Source of the DNA: a virus | Length of the DNA stretch: 63,475 nt | Direction: 5' to 3' (one strand) | Virus record (IMG/VR): IMGVR_UViG_3300035698_008150 | Location: 1 to 63,475 of that record | Shown: piece by piece, positions 24,608 to 33,758 of the stretch | How positions within the stretch are numbered: the first letter of the stretch is position 1 | Layout: each line of letters starts with the position of its first letter | Notes under the pieces: model-generated | What the model was told of the DNA's origin: nothing | Database searches by the model: none | The model's input: the letters and a program-made list of their open reading frames with translations, nothing else | Position numbers and translations under genes: made by a program

Positions 24608-27434
24608 AAAAATACTTTTACTATTTGCATTTTTTCAGTTTTTCATCGTTACATACGCTTATGCCGGAGTAGTAGGCGGCGCAATAGGAGCCGCAATTTG
24701 GTCGATAGGTGTTATGATAGTTGATTATGCATGGGTTCATCCTTTTATAACTGCTTTCACCGTAGCGTCTATTGCTTACTCATTAGCTTCTGGAAGTAAA
24801 GCAGATAAGTTAGGTGCATCAGGTTCAAAATATACATCGCGAAGTATAGAAAACACTTTTTCTAATGAAGGAATTGTTCCAATAATTTATGGAGGCCCAA
24901 TACTCGTTGGAGGAAATATAATATGGCAGTCTGAACCCGGGACTACTGTACAAAGATTCATCGGTTTTTGTATAGGTGAAGTGAGTTCAGTAAGTAATAT
25001 TATTATTGATGAAAAAGATATAGCAACTTTATCTGGATGTAGTTATACAGCATACACAGGAACTTCTACACAAACTGTTGATGCAAGAGGATCCGCAACA
25101 GTTAAAGGATTAAGAGATGTATGCTATGTTGCCGCAACAATAACTGCCGGAGATGATGTCAGTAGTAACCCAACATTAGGCGCTAAAATAACAGGAAAGA
25201 AAGTTGCTCTTTGGGATGCTGGAATACATCAATGGACTGCTTCTAAAGCATTTTCTAAAAATCCATCCGCTATAATTCGTGATTATATGGGCTTAAGTGT
25301 AGTGCTTGGTGGGTGTGGAGTTTCATCAAGCTTCATTGATGATGATAGCTTTGGTGATTTTTACGAGCACTGTGCTGAAGGTGTGAGCAATGGTTCTGGC
25401 GGAACAGAAGAAAGATATGAATTAACTATTGCTCTTGATACAAAACATTCAGCATTAGATAACTTAGCAAAAATGTTAATTACTTGCAATGCACAATTGA
25501 TACGCAGTGGTGCAACTTATAAAATAGTATATGAAAAATCAGGTGAAACATCAGTAATGGCATTTACTGAGGATAATATAGATAACGATACATTTAATTA
25601 TGGGTATGGAAAGTCAGACGAAATACATAATAAAATAGGAGTAGAATGGATATCTCCGTTAGAAATAAAGAACCCTAAAAGAATAGCATGGGCAGAAGAT
25701 GAATTAGATCAGGACATAAGGGGAATACGAGAAAGCAAAATCGAAATGTATGGCATCATAAGACAATCTCAAGCATCTAGACAAGCAAATAAAATATTAT
25801 ATGAAGGTAAGTTAAATGATATTTGGTGTGAATTTGAATCTACGATTGAAGCAATGCATTGTGAGCAATATGATATTGTTTCAGTTACGCATTCAAGACC
25901 TAATTGGGATACTGCATTGTTTAGAATTATGAGTATAACTGAAGCGAATTTTGGGCGGGCTAAATATGTATGCAATGCATATAACAGTTCTGTATTAGAT
26001 GATGGTTTTGGATCAACCTTCGATGATTGGGATTCTGGAAATCCTCCTAACCCATACGAAGCTGTTGTAGATGTTACTAATATTGCTTTATCGGAAACTG
26101 GATGGGTTAATGTTGATGGAACGTGGGTAGTTGTAGTTGACGTAAGTTGGACTGCGCCGGCAACAAATCGTGATTTATTAAACAATTATATTATTGAATT
26201 AGCAAAATCAGGAGGTAGTTATACTCAATACGGAATTGCAGATAAATCTGCTACTACATTTAGAATAAGTAGCGGATTAAATAGTGGTCAAACATATAAT
26301 ATTAAAGTTAAAACACAATCAGTAAAGAATATTATATCTACAGGTCGCATCTCAAATCCAATTACATTAGTTGGAAAATCTACTAATCCTTCTAATGTTT
26401 CTAGCTTCACTTCCTCTTGGGGTAAAAATTTAGAGTTATCTTGGGCAATTGTTACTGATTCTGATTTATCTGGATATGAAATAAGAGATGAAGATGCTAA
26501 CTTTGGAACTGATGATGCACATTTAATATATCGTGGGTTAGCAAATAAAAAAGTTTTAATTCCTTCTAGCCGAGCTCCGGGTACATATTGGTTGAGATCA
26601 ATAAATTCAAGCGGTAAGTATTCTATTACTTCAGCCCAAATAACTCCGGTAAATGCTGCCCCGGCGATCCCATTATCTTTAACTGCTGATATTGTTTTTA
26701 ATATAGCACGTTTATGCTGGACTGATGATACCGCAACTGATATTGAATACTATGATGTATATTATTCTAAAACTAATGCTTGGGCTGGAGAAGAAAAATT
26801 ATTTGGTAAAGTACCGGGGCGTAACTGCACAATACAAGGTGAAAGCTCACAGAATGGAATGTCAGATGATAATGGCGCGGCAAATACTGATTACGTTACT
26901 GATTTAGATTTAGCCGGTTGGGGGCCTGATTATTGGAAAGGAAGTTACATAGAAATAATATCTGGTACAGGAGTAGGTGAAGAATTAAAAGTATCAGCGT
27001 ATGCTACAGCTACAGGTAAGTTTACTATGGATGATAATTGGGTAGCACCTCCTGATACAACTTCTAAGTTTTTTTTACATCCTGTTAGGTACTATAAAGT
27101 AAGAGGTGTTGATGGTTTTGGCGCAGGAAATTTTACATCAGCTGTAGAAGTAAAATATATAGAGTTTACAGAAGGTATGCTTGGCGATCAAATCATAACC
27201 GCGAGGAAAGTTTATGCCGGAGAAGTAATAACTTTATCAGCACAAATAAAAGATGCAATTATTCAAAATGCTCATATTATCGATTTGTCTGCTGATAAGA
27301 TAACAGCAGGTAGCTTGACAATTACAGTTAATGTTGGTAGTGCTGGAAAAATAGTATTAGACGGTGCTAATGATGTAATAAAAGTATATGATGCATCAAG
27401 CATACTAAGAGTTGAGCTAGGCAAATTATCATGA
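24600..27434 (+). CDS. Tail tip/host specificity protein (lambda J, GTA gp15 type)
   Basis: 944 aa. A hydrophobic N-terminus (MIKKILLLFAFFQFFIVTYA, then a second Gly/Ala-rich segment) precedes the tip core (VPIIYGGPILVGGNIIW, about 93-109). Fibronectin type III-like repeats lie at about 490-690 (VVDVSWTAPATNRDLLNNYI, SGQTYNIKVKT). The C-terminal region (LGDQIITARKVYAGEVITLS) is fibre-like and ends with RVELGKLS. It would form the central tip and contact the host. Its last four bases overlap the next gene. Confidence 0.85.
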   Translation: MIKKILLLFAFFQFFIVTYAYAGVVGGAIGAAIWSIGVMIVDYAWVHPFITAFTVASIAYSLASGSKADKLGASGSKYTSRSIENTFSNEGIVPIIYGGPILVGGNIIWQSEPGTTVQRFIGFCIGEVSSVSNIIIDEKDIATLSGCSYTAYTGTSTQTVDARGSATVKGLRDVCYVAATITAGDDVSSNPTLGAKITGKKVALWDAGIHQWTASKAFSKNPSAIIRDYMGLSVVLGGCGVSSSFIDDDSFGDFYEHCAEGVSNGSGGTEERYELTIALDTKHSALDNLAKMLITCNAQLIRSGATYKIVYEKSGETSVMAFTEDNIDNDTFNYGYGKSDEIHNKIGVEWISPLEIKNPKRIAWAEDELDQDIRGIRESKIEMYGIIRQSQASRQANKILYEGKLNDIWCEFESTIEAMHCEQYDIVSVTHSRPNWDTALFRIMSITEANFGRAKYVCNAYNSSVLDDGFGSTFDDWDSGNPPNPYEAVVDVTNIALSETGWVNVDGTWVVVVDVSWTAPATNRDLLNNYIIELAKSGGSYTQYGIADKSATTFRISSGLNSGQTYNIKVKTQSVKNIISTGRISNPITLVGKSTNPSNVSSFTSSWGKNLELSWAIVTDSDLSGYEIRDEDANFGTDDAHLIYRGLANKKVLIPSSRAPGTYWLRSINSSGKYSITSAQITPVNAAPAIPLSLTADIVFNIARLCWTDDTATDIEYYDVYYSKTNAWAGEEKLFGKVPGRNCTIQGESSQNGMSDDNGAANTDYVTDLDLAGWGPDYWKGSYIEIISGTGVGEELKVSAYATATGKFTMDDNWVAPPDTTSKFFLHPVRYYKVRGVDGFGAGNFTSAVEVKYIEFTEGMLGDQIITARKVYAGEVITLSAQIKDAIIQNAHIIDLSADKITAGSLTITVNVGSAGKIVLDGANDVIKVYDASSILRVELGKLS

Positions 27435-27991
27435 ACGAATTTGGATTAAAAGTATATGATTCATTAGGTTCAAACTACACTACAATTACTCCTAAAATAT
27501 CTACCATTGTTAGCTCTGGAAGAATAACAATGCCTAATACTTTAAATGTTGATAACACTTACGGTGTTGTTATAGACTTGCCCGGAACTAGTGCGATTCC
27601 TAAAGAAGATATTACTGTTTTAATTGCTCCTATTGAACATACATATAAGATAACTAATATTTTATATTCTTCACAAAATATTGGCTATATGGATTCTGCT
27701 ATGTCTTATTATAAGCACGCAAAGGCAACAGGAGTTATGACTTCTTGGACTGCTGGAAATTTGACTCCATCAACTGCAACTACTTATGATGGGTTTGCTG
27801 GAATATTCCCTGTTAGCTTTTGGGATATTAAAGGTGGAACAACTTTTACATCTGTATTATTATTCGCGGCAACATGTTATTTAGCTTACGATGCTAGCGC
27901 AAGTGAGTTTATAAAAGTTTATTCGATCGGAGATAAAGGAGTAAATAAAATAGAATATGTAGTAACTATTAAGAATCATAATTATGAGTAA
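27431..27991 (+). CDS. Tail tip accessory protein, paralog 1
   Basis: 186 aa. Opens NEFGLKVYDSLGSNYTTITP and contains IVSSGRITMPNTLN, YGVVIDLPG and FTSVLLFAATCYLAYD. The next two genes share this plan, so the three are tandem paralogs. Beta-rich; probably minor tip or side-fibre subunits. It has little ribosome site of its own and relies on overlap with the tip gene. Confidence 0.7.
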   Translation: MNEFGLKVYDSLGSNYTTITPKISTIVSSGRITMPNTLNVDNTYGVVIDLPGTSAIPKEDITVLIAPIEHTYKITNILYSSQNIGYMDSAMSYYKHAKATGVMTSWTAGNLTPSTATTYDGFAGIFPVSFWDIKGGTTFTSVLLFAATCYLAYDASASEFIKVYSIGDKGVNKIEYVVTIKNHNYE

Positions 27992-29117
27992 TTACGGATT
28001 AAAAATATTTGATACTATAGGAAACAGCAGTTTAATTGTTCCAAATATTGCTCAAATAATATCTTCTGGAACAATAACATTGCCTAATGCTTTAAATGGT
28101 GACGGTACTTATGGTGTAGACATTGATCTACCCGGAGATTATGATATTGATAATACTGACCTTGGTATGATTGTGCAAATAAGAGATTTTGATTATCGAC
28201 TTTCTGTACATGAGTTTACATATCCAACTAATAATTCTTTGAAAGTATTCTATGGTGACGATAGCTATACTTACTATGATAAAGATGTAAATACAGGGGT
28301 AATGACATCATGGACACCCGGAGATATGACAGCATCAGATATAACTAAGTGGAATCATTTAATACAAATATCATTACTGGCTGGTTGGGATAAGTTTGGA
28401 AGCACGTCAAAAGCAATGCGAATATTCGCCGCAGTGCATTATGGGTTTTTAAATATTGCCGGAGGTACTGCGGCTACTACAACATTTTATGGTAGAGATA
28501 CTACACAAACTGTCAATGGTCAAGCAGGGTATATCTTATCTGAAACACAAGGTTCAACACTCCAAACATATACAATAACTAGCGATGCATCTTATAGACT
28601 TATTGCTGCTGTAACAACAAACTGTAGTATATATAGAATTTCTTATCCTAGTGGTGCAACATTATTAGGCAACAACGTTGCATCTGATACAAGTTTTGTA
28701 AGAGGTGGAGAAGGATCAGTAAGTGGAACTTGGGCTTGCCCTTTGACTAACTTAACTCCCGGTGATGCAGTTTGTATTGTTGTAAATGTATGGTGTTATT
28801 TTAGAGATAATGCGTGGCTATCAGGTGATAAGGCTTTTGCTATTGTTTTTATTACTACTGTTTCAGAAGATTGGTGTACATTAGAATCTAATACATGGAC
28901 TGTTTACAGATATATAACTGCTATTGAAAGTACAGGAGCCGGCGGTAACTACGCTACTGTTACATTATCATGGGGAAATTCAACAAAAGAAATGAAAACT
29001 ACAGGGATAAAATATAAACCATTAGTATATTCTGGAAAAGATGTAGCTACTATTGGAACAAATGGTGTTTCAGAAGTTGATTATATAATGTATATGAAAA
29101 AGTATAGAGGAGATTAA
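27984..29117 (+). CDS. Tail tip accessory protein, paralog 2 with inserted domain
   Basis: 377 aa. Residues 1-160 and the C-terminus match paralogs 1 and 3 (NYGLKIFDTIGNS, TYGVDIDLPG, MRIFAAVHYGFL). About 160-345 is an extra beta-rich domain (TTTFYGRDTTQTVNGQAGYI, SLSWGNS-like strands) absent from its neighbours, possibly a ligand-binding insert. Overlaps both neighbours by a few bases. Confidence 0.7.
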   Translation: MSNYGLKIFDTIGNSSLIVPNIAQIISSGTITLPNALNGDGTYGVDIDLPGDYDIDNTDLGMIVQIRDFDYRLSVHEFTYPTNNSLKVFYGDDSYTYYDKDVNTGVMTSWTPGDMTASDITKWNHLIQISLLAGWDKFGSTSKAMRIFAAVHYGFLNIAGGTAATTTFYGRDTTQTVNGQAGYILSETQGSTLQTYTITSDASYRLIAAVTTNCSIYRISYPSGATLLGNNVASDTSFVRGGEGSVSGTWACPLTNLTPGDAVCIVVNVWCYFRDNAWLSGDKAFAIVFITTVSEDWCTLESNTWTVYRYITAIESTGAGGNYATVTLSWGNSTKEMKTTGIKYKPLVYSGKDVATIGTNGVSEVDYIMYMKKYRGD

Positions 29118-29668
29118 TGGATTACGGTCTTAGAGTAAGCGATACATTAGGTCATTCAGTCATAATAACTCCTAATGTATCAAATATTATAAGCTCTGGA
29201 ACTACAGCAATGCCGCAAGCACTGAATGGCGATACAACATACGGTGTTGATATTGATCTACCCGGCACTAGCTCATATAAATTAGAAGATATTGGAGTTC
29301 AAATAAGAGTAAGATATTTTACATATTCGTTCTCTGAAAAAATGATTGGTGATGATGCTGGAGGGTATGCTTTTTTTAGAAGTATATATACTACTAGCAA
29401 AACATACTATTCTCGTAATGATGCCACAGGTGCAATGACAGCATGGGTTCCTGAATTTTTTAAAGATACTTTATATAATATGTTTCCTATTGGTTTTTGG
29501 GATCCGTTAGGAGCCACTACATTTACATCGGTAAGGTTATTCGCGGCAACATGTTATTTATGTTATGATAATTCAACATCAACATACAAAAAAGTTTATA
29601 CTATTGATGATGCAAAATTCATTGATTATGTAGTTTATCTTAAAAATTTACAAACAGAGGAGGTATAA
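29117..29668 (+). CDS. Tail tip accessory protein, paralog 3
   Basis: 183 aa. Same plan as paralog 1: DYGLRVSDTLGHSVIITP, ISSGTTAMPQALNGD, YGVDIDLPGT and FTSVRLFAATCYLCYD. GAGGAGAT site overlapping the end of paralog 2. Confidence 0.7.
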   Translation: MDYGLRVSDTLGHSVIITPNVSNIISSGTTAMPQALNGDTTYGVDIDLPGTSSYKLEDIGVQIRVRYFTYSFSEKMIGDDAGGYAFFRSIYTTSKTYYSRNDATGAMTAWVPEFFKDTLYNMFPIGFWDPLGATTFTSVRLFAATCYLCYDNSTSTYKKVYTIDDAKFIDYVVYLKNLQTEEV

Positions 29669-30063
29669 TGTTATTAGGTTACAATAAGAATGGAGATATC
29701 CAATTTATATTTACTGATGAAAAATATTTAGCAATGAAATATCCAAACAATACAGCAAAGATAAGTAATTTTTGGGGAACAGTAAAGCATGATCTAACAG
29801 AATTATTTGTGCCTATAAGCACTTTTATAGATTGGGATAATTATAAAAATTATAGAATTGTAAATAGTGTTATTGTAAAAAAAACTAAAGAAGAAATAAA
29901 CAAAAATAATATTAAAAAAAACATCATGAAAAGAGAAATCATTAAAAAAAAAATTGGAGGGATGAAAAATGGGAGCTTAACAAATAAAGTACCAAAAAAA
30001 ATAGCAGGAGAAATACCATGGAAAACGGAAATGGAAAACAAGTCACTAGAAGGAATGATGTAG
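29668..30063 (+). CDS. Hypothetical tail-locus protein
   Basis: 131 aa, GAGGAGG site. N-terminal LLGYNKNGDIQFIFTDEKYL and GTVKHDLTELF resemble small proteins that follow phage tail tip genes; the C-terminal 50 residues are very basic and Lys-rich. Overlaps the next gene by 46 bases in another frame. Function unknown. Confidence 0.6.
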   Translation: MLLGYNKNGDIQFIFTDEKYLAMKYPNNTAKISNFWGTVKHDLTELFVPISTFIDWDNYKNYRIVNSVIVKKTKEEINKNNIKKNIMKREIIKKKIGGMKNGSLTNKVPKKIAGEIPWKTEMENKSLEGMM

Positions 30064-30281
30064 GAAATAAAATATTAACGGCTGTAATATCAGCTATGGT
30101 AATTGCAATAATGGGAATGACTATCTCAGTTGCAAGCCAAGCAACTGCAAAAGCTAACGCTAATTGTATATCATTAAAAGCATTAGAGATCGCCCAACAA
30201 TTTGTTAAAGAATATACTTATACAGCTATTGACGAAATTAAAAGTGATATTAAAGAAATAAAACGAGCAGTAGTAAAATAA
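30018..30281 (+). CDS. Small membrane protein with coiled coil
   Basis: 87 aa, AGGAG site six bases before ATG. One membrane segment at about 19-40 (ILTAVISAMVIAIMGMTISV) followed by a helix with heptads (FVKEYTYTAIDEIKSDIKEI). The plan suggests a lysis accessory or inner-membrane spanin-like protein; not certain. Confidence 0.55.
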   Translation: MENGNGKQVTRRNDVGNKILTAVISAMVIAIMGMTISVASQATAKANANCISLKALEIAQQFVKEYTYTAIDEIKSDIKEIKRAVVK

Positions 30282-30285
30282 AAAG

Positions 30286-30474
30286 ATGTCTAAAAACAAA
30301 ATGGATATATTTGAGGAAATCTTCTTATTTTTAATCGATGTACCTTCTATACGTTGGAAACTAAAAAAAATAATAGATTCCAAAGATACTGTAGATTTTG
30401 CTTCGTTAAATGTAAGTTTAAATAAATTAGAATTAGAAATAATACGAAGAAAAAAGGAGGCTCGAGATGAATAA
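30286..30474 (+). CDS. Small hypothetical protein
   Basis: 62 aa, helical and charged (SLNKLELEIIRRKKEARDE at the end). No recognised motif, no clear ribosome site; it lies four bases after the previous stop and overlaps the next start, so it is probably translated by coupling. Confidence 0.5.
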   Translation: MSKNKMDIFEEIFLFLIDVPSIRWKLKKIIDSKDTVDFASLNVSLNKLELEIIRRKKEARDE

Positions 30475-30625
30475 GACAGTTGCTAAAGTAGTAGTTTTAC
30501 TGGCATTAGTAATATGTGTCATAATATTTTTCAAGACGATTTTTTTTGGCGTTGTAGTAGGTGCTTTAGCGTCAATAGTTTATTTTTCTTTAACAGGAAG
30601 TACATTAAACTGGAAGAAGAAATAG
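30467..30625 (+). CDS. 52-aa two-pass membrane protein, holin candidate
   Basis: Starts at ATG 30467 after AAAAAGGAGG. Hydrophobic segments VVVLLALVICVIIFF (8-22) and IFFGVVVGALASIVYFSL (25-42), a short turn with one Lys, and a basic tail NWKKK. Small size and two helices fit class II or III holins, which permeabilise the membrane at lysis. Overlaps the preceding gene. Confidence 0.65.
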   Translation: MNKTVAKVVVLLALVICVIIFFKTIFFGVVVGALASIVYFSLTGSTLNWKKK

Positions 30626-30626
30626 A

Positions 30627-31001
30627 ATGGAAAAACCTGCAAACGGAAAATTCAGCCTTAAATACTTTTTGTTTGGTAAAGGATTACCGGACTGGATATC
30701 TGCATGGGGGAGTGGGTGGCGTATAGTAATGACACTTACTATATTATTCTTTATAGTAATTACTATATATAGGGCATTTTTTAAGAAAGATCAAACTCAA
30801 TCTCAACACTTGAATGTCTGGCCTCTAAGTTTCTCAACAGTAACATATACTCCGCAACAATCTCAAAAACAAGTAGGGAAAAAACGCGCTTGGTGGTTAC
30901 CAACATTCTTCGCGGAAGGGTATGGCTTTTCAGAAACTTCTAATAATGCTACTTCTAGAACTGGTATCGGAGCTAGAATCGGTGGGCGATTTGAATTATA
31001 A
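30627..31001 (+). CDS. Membrane protein, last gene of the late operon
   Basis: 124 aa. Single membrane segment at about 33-50 (VMTLTILFFIVITIYRAFF) and a soluble C-terminal part ending TGIGARIGGRFEL. Begins one base after the holin candidate stop. Probably a lysis or entry-related protein; not recognised. Confidence 0.55.
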   Translation: MEKPANGKFSLKYFLFGKGLPDWISAWGSGWRIVMTLTILFFIVITIYRAFFKKDQTQSQHLNVWPLSFSTVTYTPQQSQKQVGKKRAWWLPTFFAEGYGFSETSNNATSRTGIGARIGGRFEL

Positions 31002-31004
31002 AGT

Positions 31005-31074
31005 ATTATATGCCTAAATCAAACAGAAATGGCGTATTTTGCCACGTTAAAATTTAGGCATATAATTTCTTTGA
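31005..31074 (+). terminator. Strong intrinsic terminator of the structural region
   Basis: ATTATATGCCTAAAT (31005-31019) and ATTTAGGCATATAAT (31052-31066) form a perfect 15-bp stem enclosing a small inner hairpin (TGGC/GCCA), followed by TTTCTTT. It lies between convergent plus- and minus-strand transcription units. Confidence 0.9.
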
Positions 31075-31133
31075 TTCATTGCCTTATTAGCACCACGCTA
31101 ATCCTTGTTAGAAAAAGTGACATTGTACGTGCA

Positions 31134-31622
31134 TTATCGTAATAATATTTGCAATGTTGCTATAATTGCAAAACCTCTCCCTAATTCCTCTATCCATACA
31201 GAATATCTTAGCTTATATTTATTGACAATATAGTTTAAGCCTCCCATAAATACAGCTAAGATAACTGATCTGGCAATTAACATTAGCCAACAGCCTGTAA
31301 TTATAGCGTAAGGGAAATAAGCTAATCCAATAAACAATCCATGTAAATAAAAATTATCCTCTGGATACATCCAATTTATTAATCTCGCCAACATATCTTT
31401 AATTGGATTCTTACTGTTATCATAATATGTTGTAAGACTTGCTCCCAACAAGCCGTAAGATATGAGATGGATATACCCAGGCACTTTTAGTTTAAGCACG
31501 AATAACACAGAGATGATTGCTACTAATGGAATGAGCCAATCTCTCATCCAAGATTTGAATGGTTTACCGTATCCACCCATTCTGTAAAATATTGCGCTGA
31601 TACACGATAGAAAAAATGTCAT
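31134..31622 (-). CDS. Multi-pass membrane protein
   Basis: 162 aa, AGGAGG site. Four or so hydrophobic segments. SAIFYRMGGYGKPFKSWMRD (9-28) matches a motif (YRxGG ... PFxxxxRD) recurrent in small phage membrane proteins of unknown function. Last gene of the minus-strand region. A lysis, exclusion or membrane-remodelling role is possible. Confidence 0.6.
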   Translation of the reverse strand: MTFFLSCISAIFYRMGGYGKPFKSWMRDWLIPLVAIISVLFVLKLKVPGYIHLISYGLLGASLTTYYDNSKNPIKDMLARLINWMYPEDNFYLHGLFIGLAYFPYAIITGCWLMLIARSVILAVFMGGLNYIVNKYKLRYSVWIEELGRGFAIIATLQILLR

Positions 31623-31645
31623 TAATCACCTCCTCTTAGCTACTA

Positions 31646-31858
31646 TTAATTAACTGGAGTAACTCTTATCTTAGTTTCTCCGGCTTCTTTGTTATTCAAT
31701 ACACCAACAAAAGAATTAAACTCTGCATATCCTTTTTGAATAATTAAATTACCTTGACCGTCTGAGCTAATGCTTGTTACGAATGGTCCGGCTGTTGAAC
31801 ACCCAACGATTGAAAATAAAATCACTGATAACACTATCATCATTATACCTTTATTCAT
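31646..31858 (-). CDS. Small lipoprotein
   Basis: 70 aa, AAAGGAGGG site. Signal peptide with lipobox SIVGC (Cys20), then a soluble 50-residue part. In phages such lipoproteins act as outer spanins or as exclusion proteins blocking receptors; nothing in the sequence separates the two. Confidence 0.65.
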   Translation of the reverse strand: MNKGIMMIVLSVILFSIVGCSTAGPFVTSISSDGQGNLIIQKGYAEFNSFVGVLNNKEAGETKIRVTPVN

Positions 31859-31872
31859 ATTTCCCTCCTTTT

Positions 31873-32079
31873 TTACATTCCACTATTTACATTCCATGTT
31901 TTTCTATTATAGCCTAAGTAGTTAGCATTGTTGTAAGGGTTGCCGTCATTAGACGTATCTCTGTAGTGACCACTAACATAAGTGCCGTTACTTCTTGAGT
32001 ATCCGTTTATCCACTTAATTGCTGCAAAACAGTTACCCATAATCATCATCGAGATTAGAACCAACCAAATTATTTTCAT
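31873..32079 (-). CDS. Small secreted protein with HYRDT motif
   Basis: 68 aa from the ATG at 32079, which follows AAGGAGGTGTTC; an upstream ATG at 32103 lacks such a site. Sec signal peptide (KIIWLVLISMMIMGNCFA), then GYSRSNGTYVSGHYRDT and NPYNNANYLGYN, a pattern seen in short secreted bacterial proteins. Function unknown. Confidence 0.65.
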   Translation of the reverse strand: MKIIWLVLISMMIMGNCFAAIKWINGYSRSNGTYVSGHYRDTSNDGNPYNNANYLGYNRKTWNVNSGM

Positions 32080-32104
32080 GAACACCTCCTTATTATCTGT
32101 CATA

Positions 32105-32284
32105 CTATTTAATGAAATTTATAGCCTCTTGTAAACCATTTCTAATTTTTTTCCTCTCAATCGGAGTATCTGCTTGTAAAAGATTGTACGCTATATTCTT
32201 CCGCATTTTACTTTTAACTATTCCGATCACCTCATCTTTTGTAGATATTTCCCCCAAGATACTGAGTAACTTCTTTTTCGTCAT
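32105..32284 (-). CDS. Small helical hypothetical protein
   Basis: 59 aa, AAAGGAGGATGAT site. MTKKKLLSILGEISTK and ADTPIERKKIRNGLQEAI; entirely helical, basic. Not recognised. Confidence 0.6.
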   Translation of the reverse strand: MTKKKLLSILGEISTKDEVIGIVKSKMRKNIAYNLLQADTPIERKKIRNGLQEAINFIK

Positions 32285-32299
32285 ATCATCCTCCTTTTT

Positions 32300-32794
32300 T
32301 CACTCTACCACCTTCAATTTATAAACATTACCCTTTAACTCTGCTGTGATTATATCTCCTGTTTTGATTGATTCCTCTTTTGGTTTTATGAGGGTGTACC
32401 AGTGTTGCTGACCTATTATCCACCCAGTACTAGCATTCTTACGCAAAATAAAATAACCTACCCCATCATTAGAACTATCTATAGCTCCTAACACTTCTCT
32501 TATATCTCCATACTCATCCTCAACCTTATCATGTCTCCTAACAACATCATTATTCCTATCCACTCCACATTTAGCATAGGCTACTATTTTGGCGTTGACA
32601 TTTTCTAAGTCTGCTTTTGACCAAGAAGCACCACTAAATTCAGTTTCTTCTGCTCTTTTCAATATTCCACAACAACTACCACAATTTATTCTTTCATTTC
32701 CAACATAATCCACTCTACGATAATAACCCTCATTCCCTTTCCACACACACCCAACCTCGAATTTCTGTTTGTTTGCTTCAAATGTTTTATTCAC
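32300..32794 (-). CDS. Hypothetical protein
   Basis: 164 aa from a GTG directly after AGGAGGGG. Contains VGCVWKGNEGYYRRVDYVGN and GCGVD-like Cys clusters; the C-terminal HWYTLIKPKEESIKTGDIIT resembles small SH3-like barrels common in phage early proteins. Function unknown. Confidence 0.55.
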   Translation of the reverse strand: MNKTFEANKQKFEVGCVWKGNEGYYRRVDYVGNERINCGSCCGILKRAEETEFSGASWSKADLENVNAKIVAYAKCGVDRNNDVVRRHDKVEDEYGDIREVLGAIDSSNDGVGYFILRKNASTGWIIGQQHWYTLIKPKEESIKTGDIITAELKGNVYKLKVVE

Positions 32795-32824
32795 AACCCC
32801 TCCTTTTTAATTTATAACGCCAAG

Positions 32825-33115
32825 TTAATGTTTCTTGTTAAGAAAACCCCTTAAACCTTCTGACATTGTGCTATTATCATTAAATTCTTCTTCCACTTCT
32901 TCTTCCACTTCCGATAACCTTTCCCCAAAGTATGGGGTTTTAGCCAAGCCCTTTAAAACTATTTTATCAACTGGGATACATTCAATCTCTACCACCTCAA
33001 ACAAGCACTCCTTAACTTCAACCCTTTCACCAACTTTCCATGGAATAAGTTTCCCCTTTACGTTAAGAATCTCTTTTTTTGTTAAATCATAAATGTGTCC
33101 ATTATCACTGTTCAT
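32825..33115 (-). CDS. Hypothetical SH3-like phage protein
   Basis: 96 aa, AAAAGGAGG site supplied by the end of the preceding 24-aa gene. WKVGERVEVKECLFEVVEIE is a recurrent beta-barrel phrase of small phage proteins; an acidic helix (SEVEEEVEEEF) follows. Function unknown. Confidence 0.6.
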   Translation of the reverse strand: MNSDNGHIYDLTKKEILNVKGKLIPWKVGERVEVKECLFEVVEIECIPVDKIVLKGLAKTPYFGERLSEVEEEVEEEFNDNSTMSEGLRGFLNKKH

Positions 33116-33118
33116 TAT

Positions 33119-33193
33119 CTACCTCCTTTTTAATTTATACCAATAACGCCAAGTTAATAATAATGCTATTACTAGAGATATAATTAGTATCAT
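33119..33193 (-). CDS. 24-aa membrane peptide
   Basis: MILIISLVIALLLTWRYWYK plus a basic tail LKRR. Its ATG overlaps the preceding TGA (ATGA), and its last codons form the AAAAGGAGG site of the next gene. It may be a real single-pass micropeptide or a coupling device. Confidence 0.4.
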   Translation of the reverse strand: MILIISLVIALLLTWRYWYKLKRR

Positions 33194-33342
33194 TTGTTTA
33201 TTTCCTCATAAAATATAATCTTTAATAAATCTTCTTTTGTATTCCATTGCTTACTGTATAATAACAACTTGAGATTATAAATATTCATCCAACTCCCTCC
33301 TAAGGTTGTTTCATCATATTCAAAAATTACTTTTATCTTCAT
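33190..33342 (-). CDS. Small hypothetical protein
   Basis: 50 aa, AAGGAGGG site. MKIKVIFEYDETTLGGSWMN then a helical half. The N-terminal strand-loop pattern resembles small single-domain early proteins. Function unknown. Confidence 0.55.
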   Translation of the reverse strand: MKIKVIFEYDETTLGGSWMNIYNLKLLLYSKQWNTKEDLLKIIFYEEINK

Positions 33343-33364
33343 ACATCCCTCCTTATAATTAGTA

Positions 33365-33739
33365 TCATATTAATAGTTCTGGGTTTTCATATATGTTTCC
33401 GATTATTCCGACTTCAGGCTCAATCCTAAATGTTATAAATTTACGACCAAAAGATGTCGGTTCATAAAACCCAAAACAAGCATAATCGTGATTCCATTCA
33501 ATCTTCGAAACATTACGATATTCTTTAACCACATCCCCCTCATATATCTCCTTATCGTTTTTATCTTTTAATCCTGTGTATTGCATAAGTTCCCATTTAT
33601 GATAATCATCTAATTCTTGATGACCAACAAATCTCCTGAAATCATAGTGGCTTCCATCATCAAATACAATCCCAGTTTGTACGTTGCAATACATTATCTT
33701 ATCTACTTTATCCCAAGCTCTAAACTTTATCTCTCTCAT
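33365..33739 (-). CDS. YopX-family protein
   Basis: 124 aa, AAGGAGGG site. Has the YopX signature: MREIKFRAWDKVDKIM at the start, then QYTGLKDKNDKEIYEGDVV (about 54-72) and GNIYENPELL at the end. The family is widespread in phages of many hosts; its function is unknown. Confidence 0.85.
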   Translation of the reverse strand: MREIKFRAWDKVDKIMYCNVQTGIVFDDGSHYDFRRFVGHQELDDYHKWELMQYTGLKDKNDKEIYEGDVVKEYRNVSKIEWNHDYACFGFYEPTSFGRKFITFRIEPEVGIIGNIYENPELLI

Positions 33740-33758
33740 ACATCCCTCCTTATTTAAA

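Noticed and set aside
30514-30726. 70-aa frame overlapping the holin candidate
   Set aside because: Out of frame with both the 52-aa membrane protein and the next gene, and without a ribosome site.
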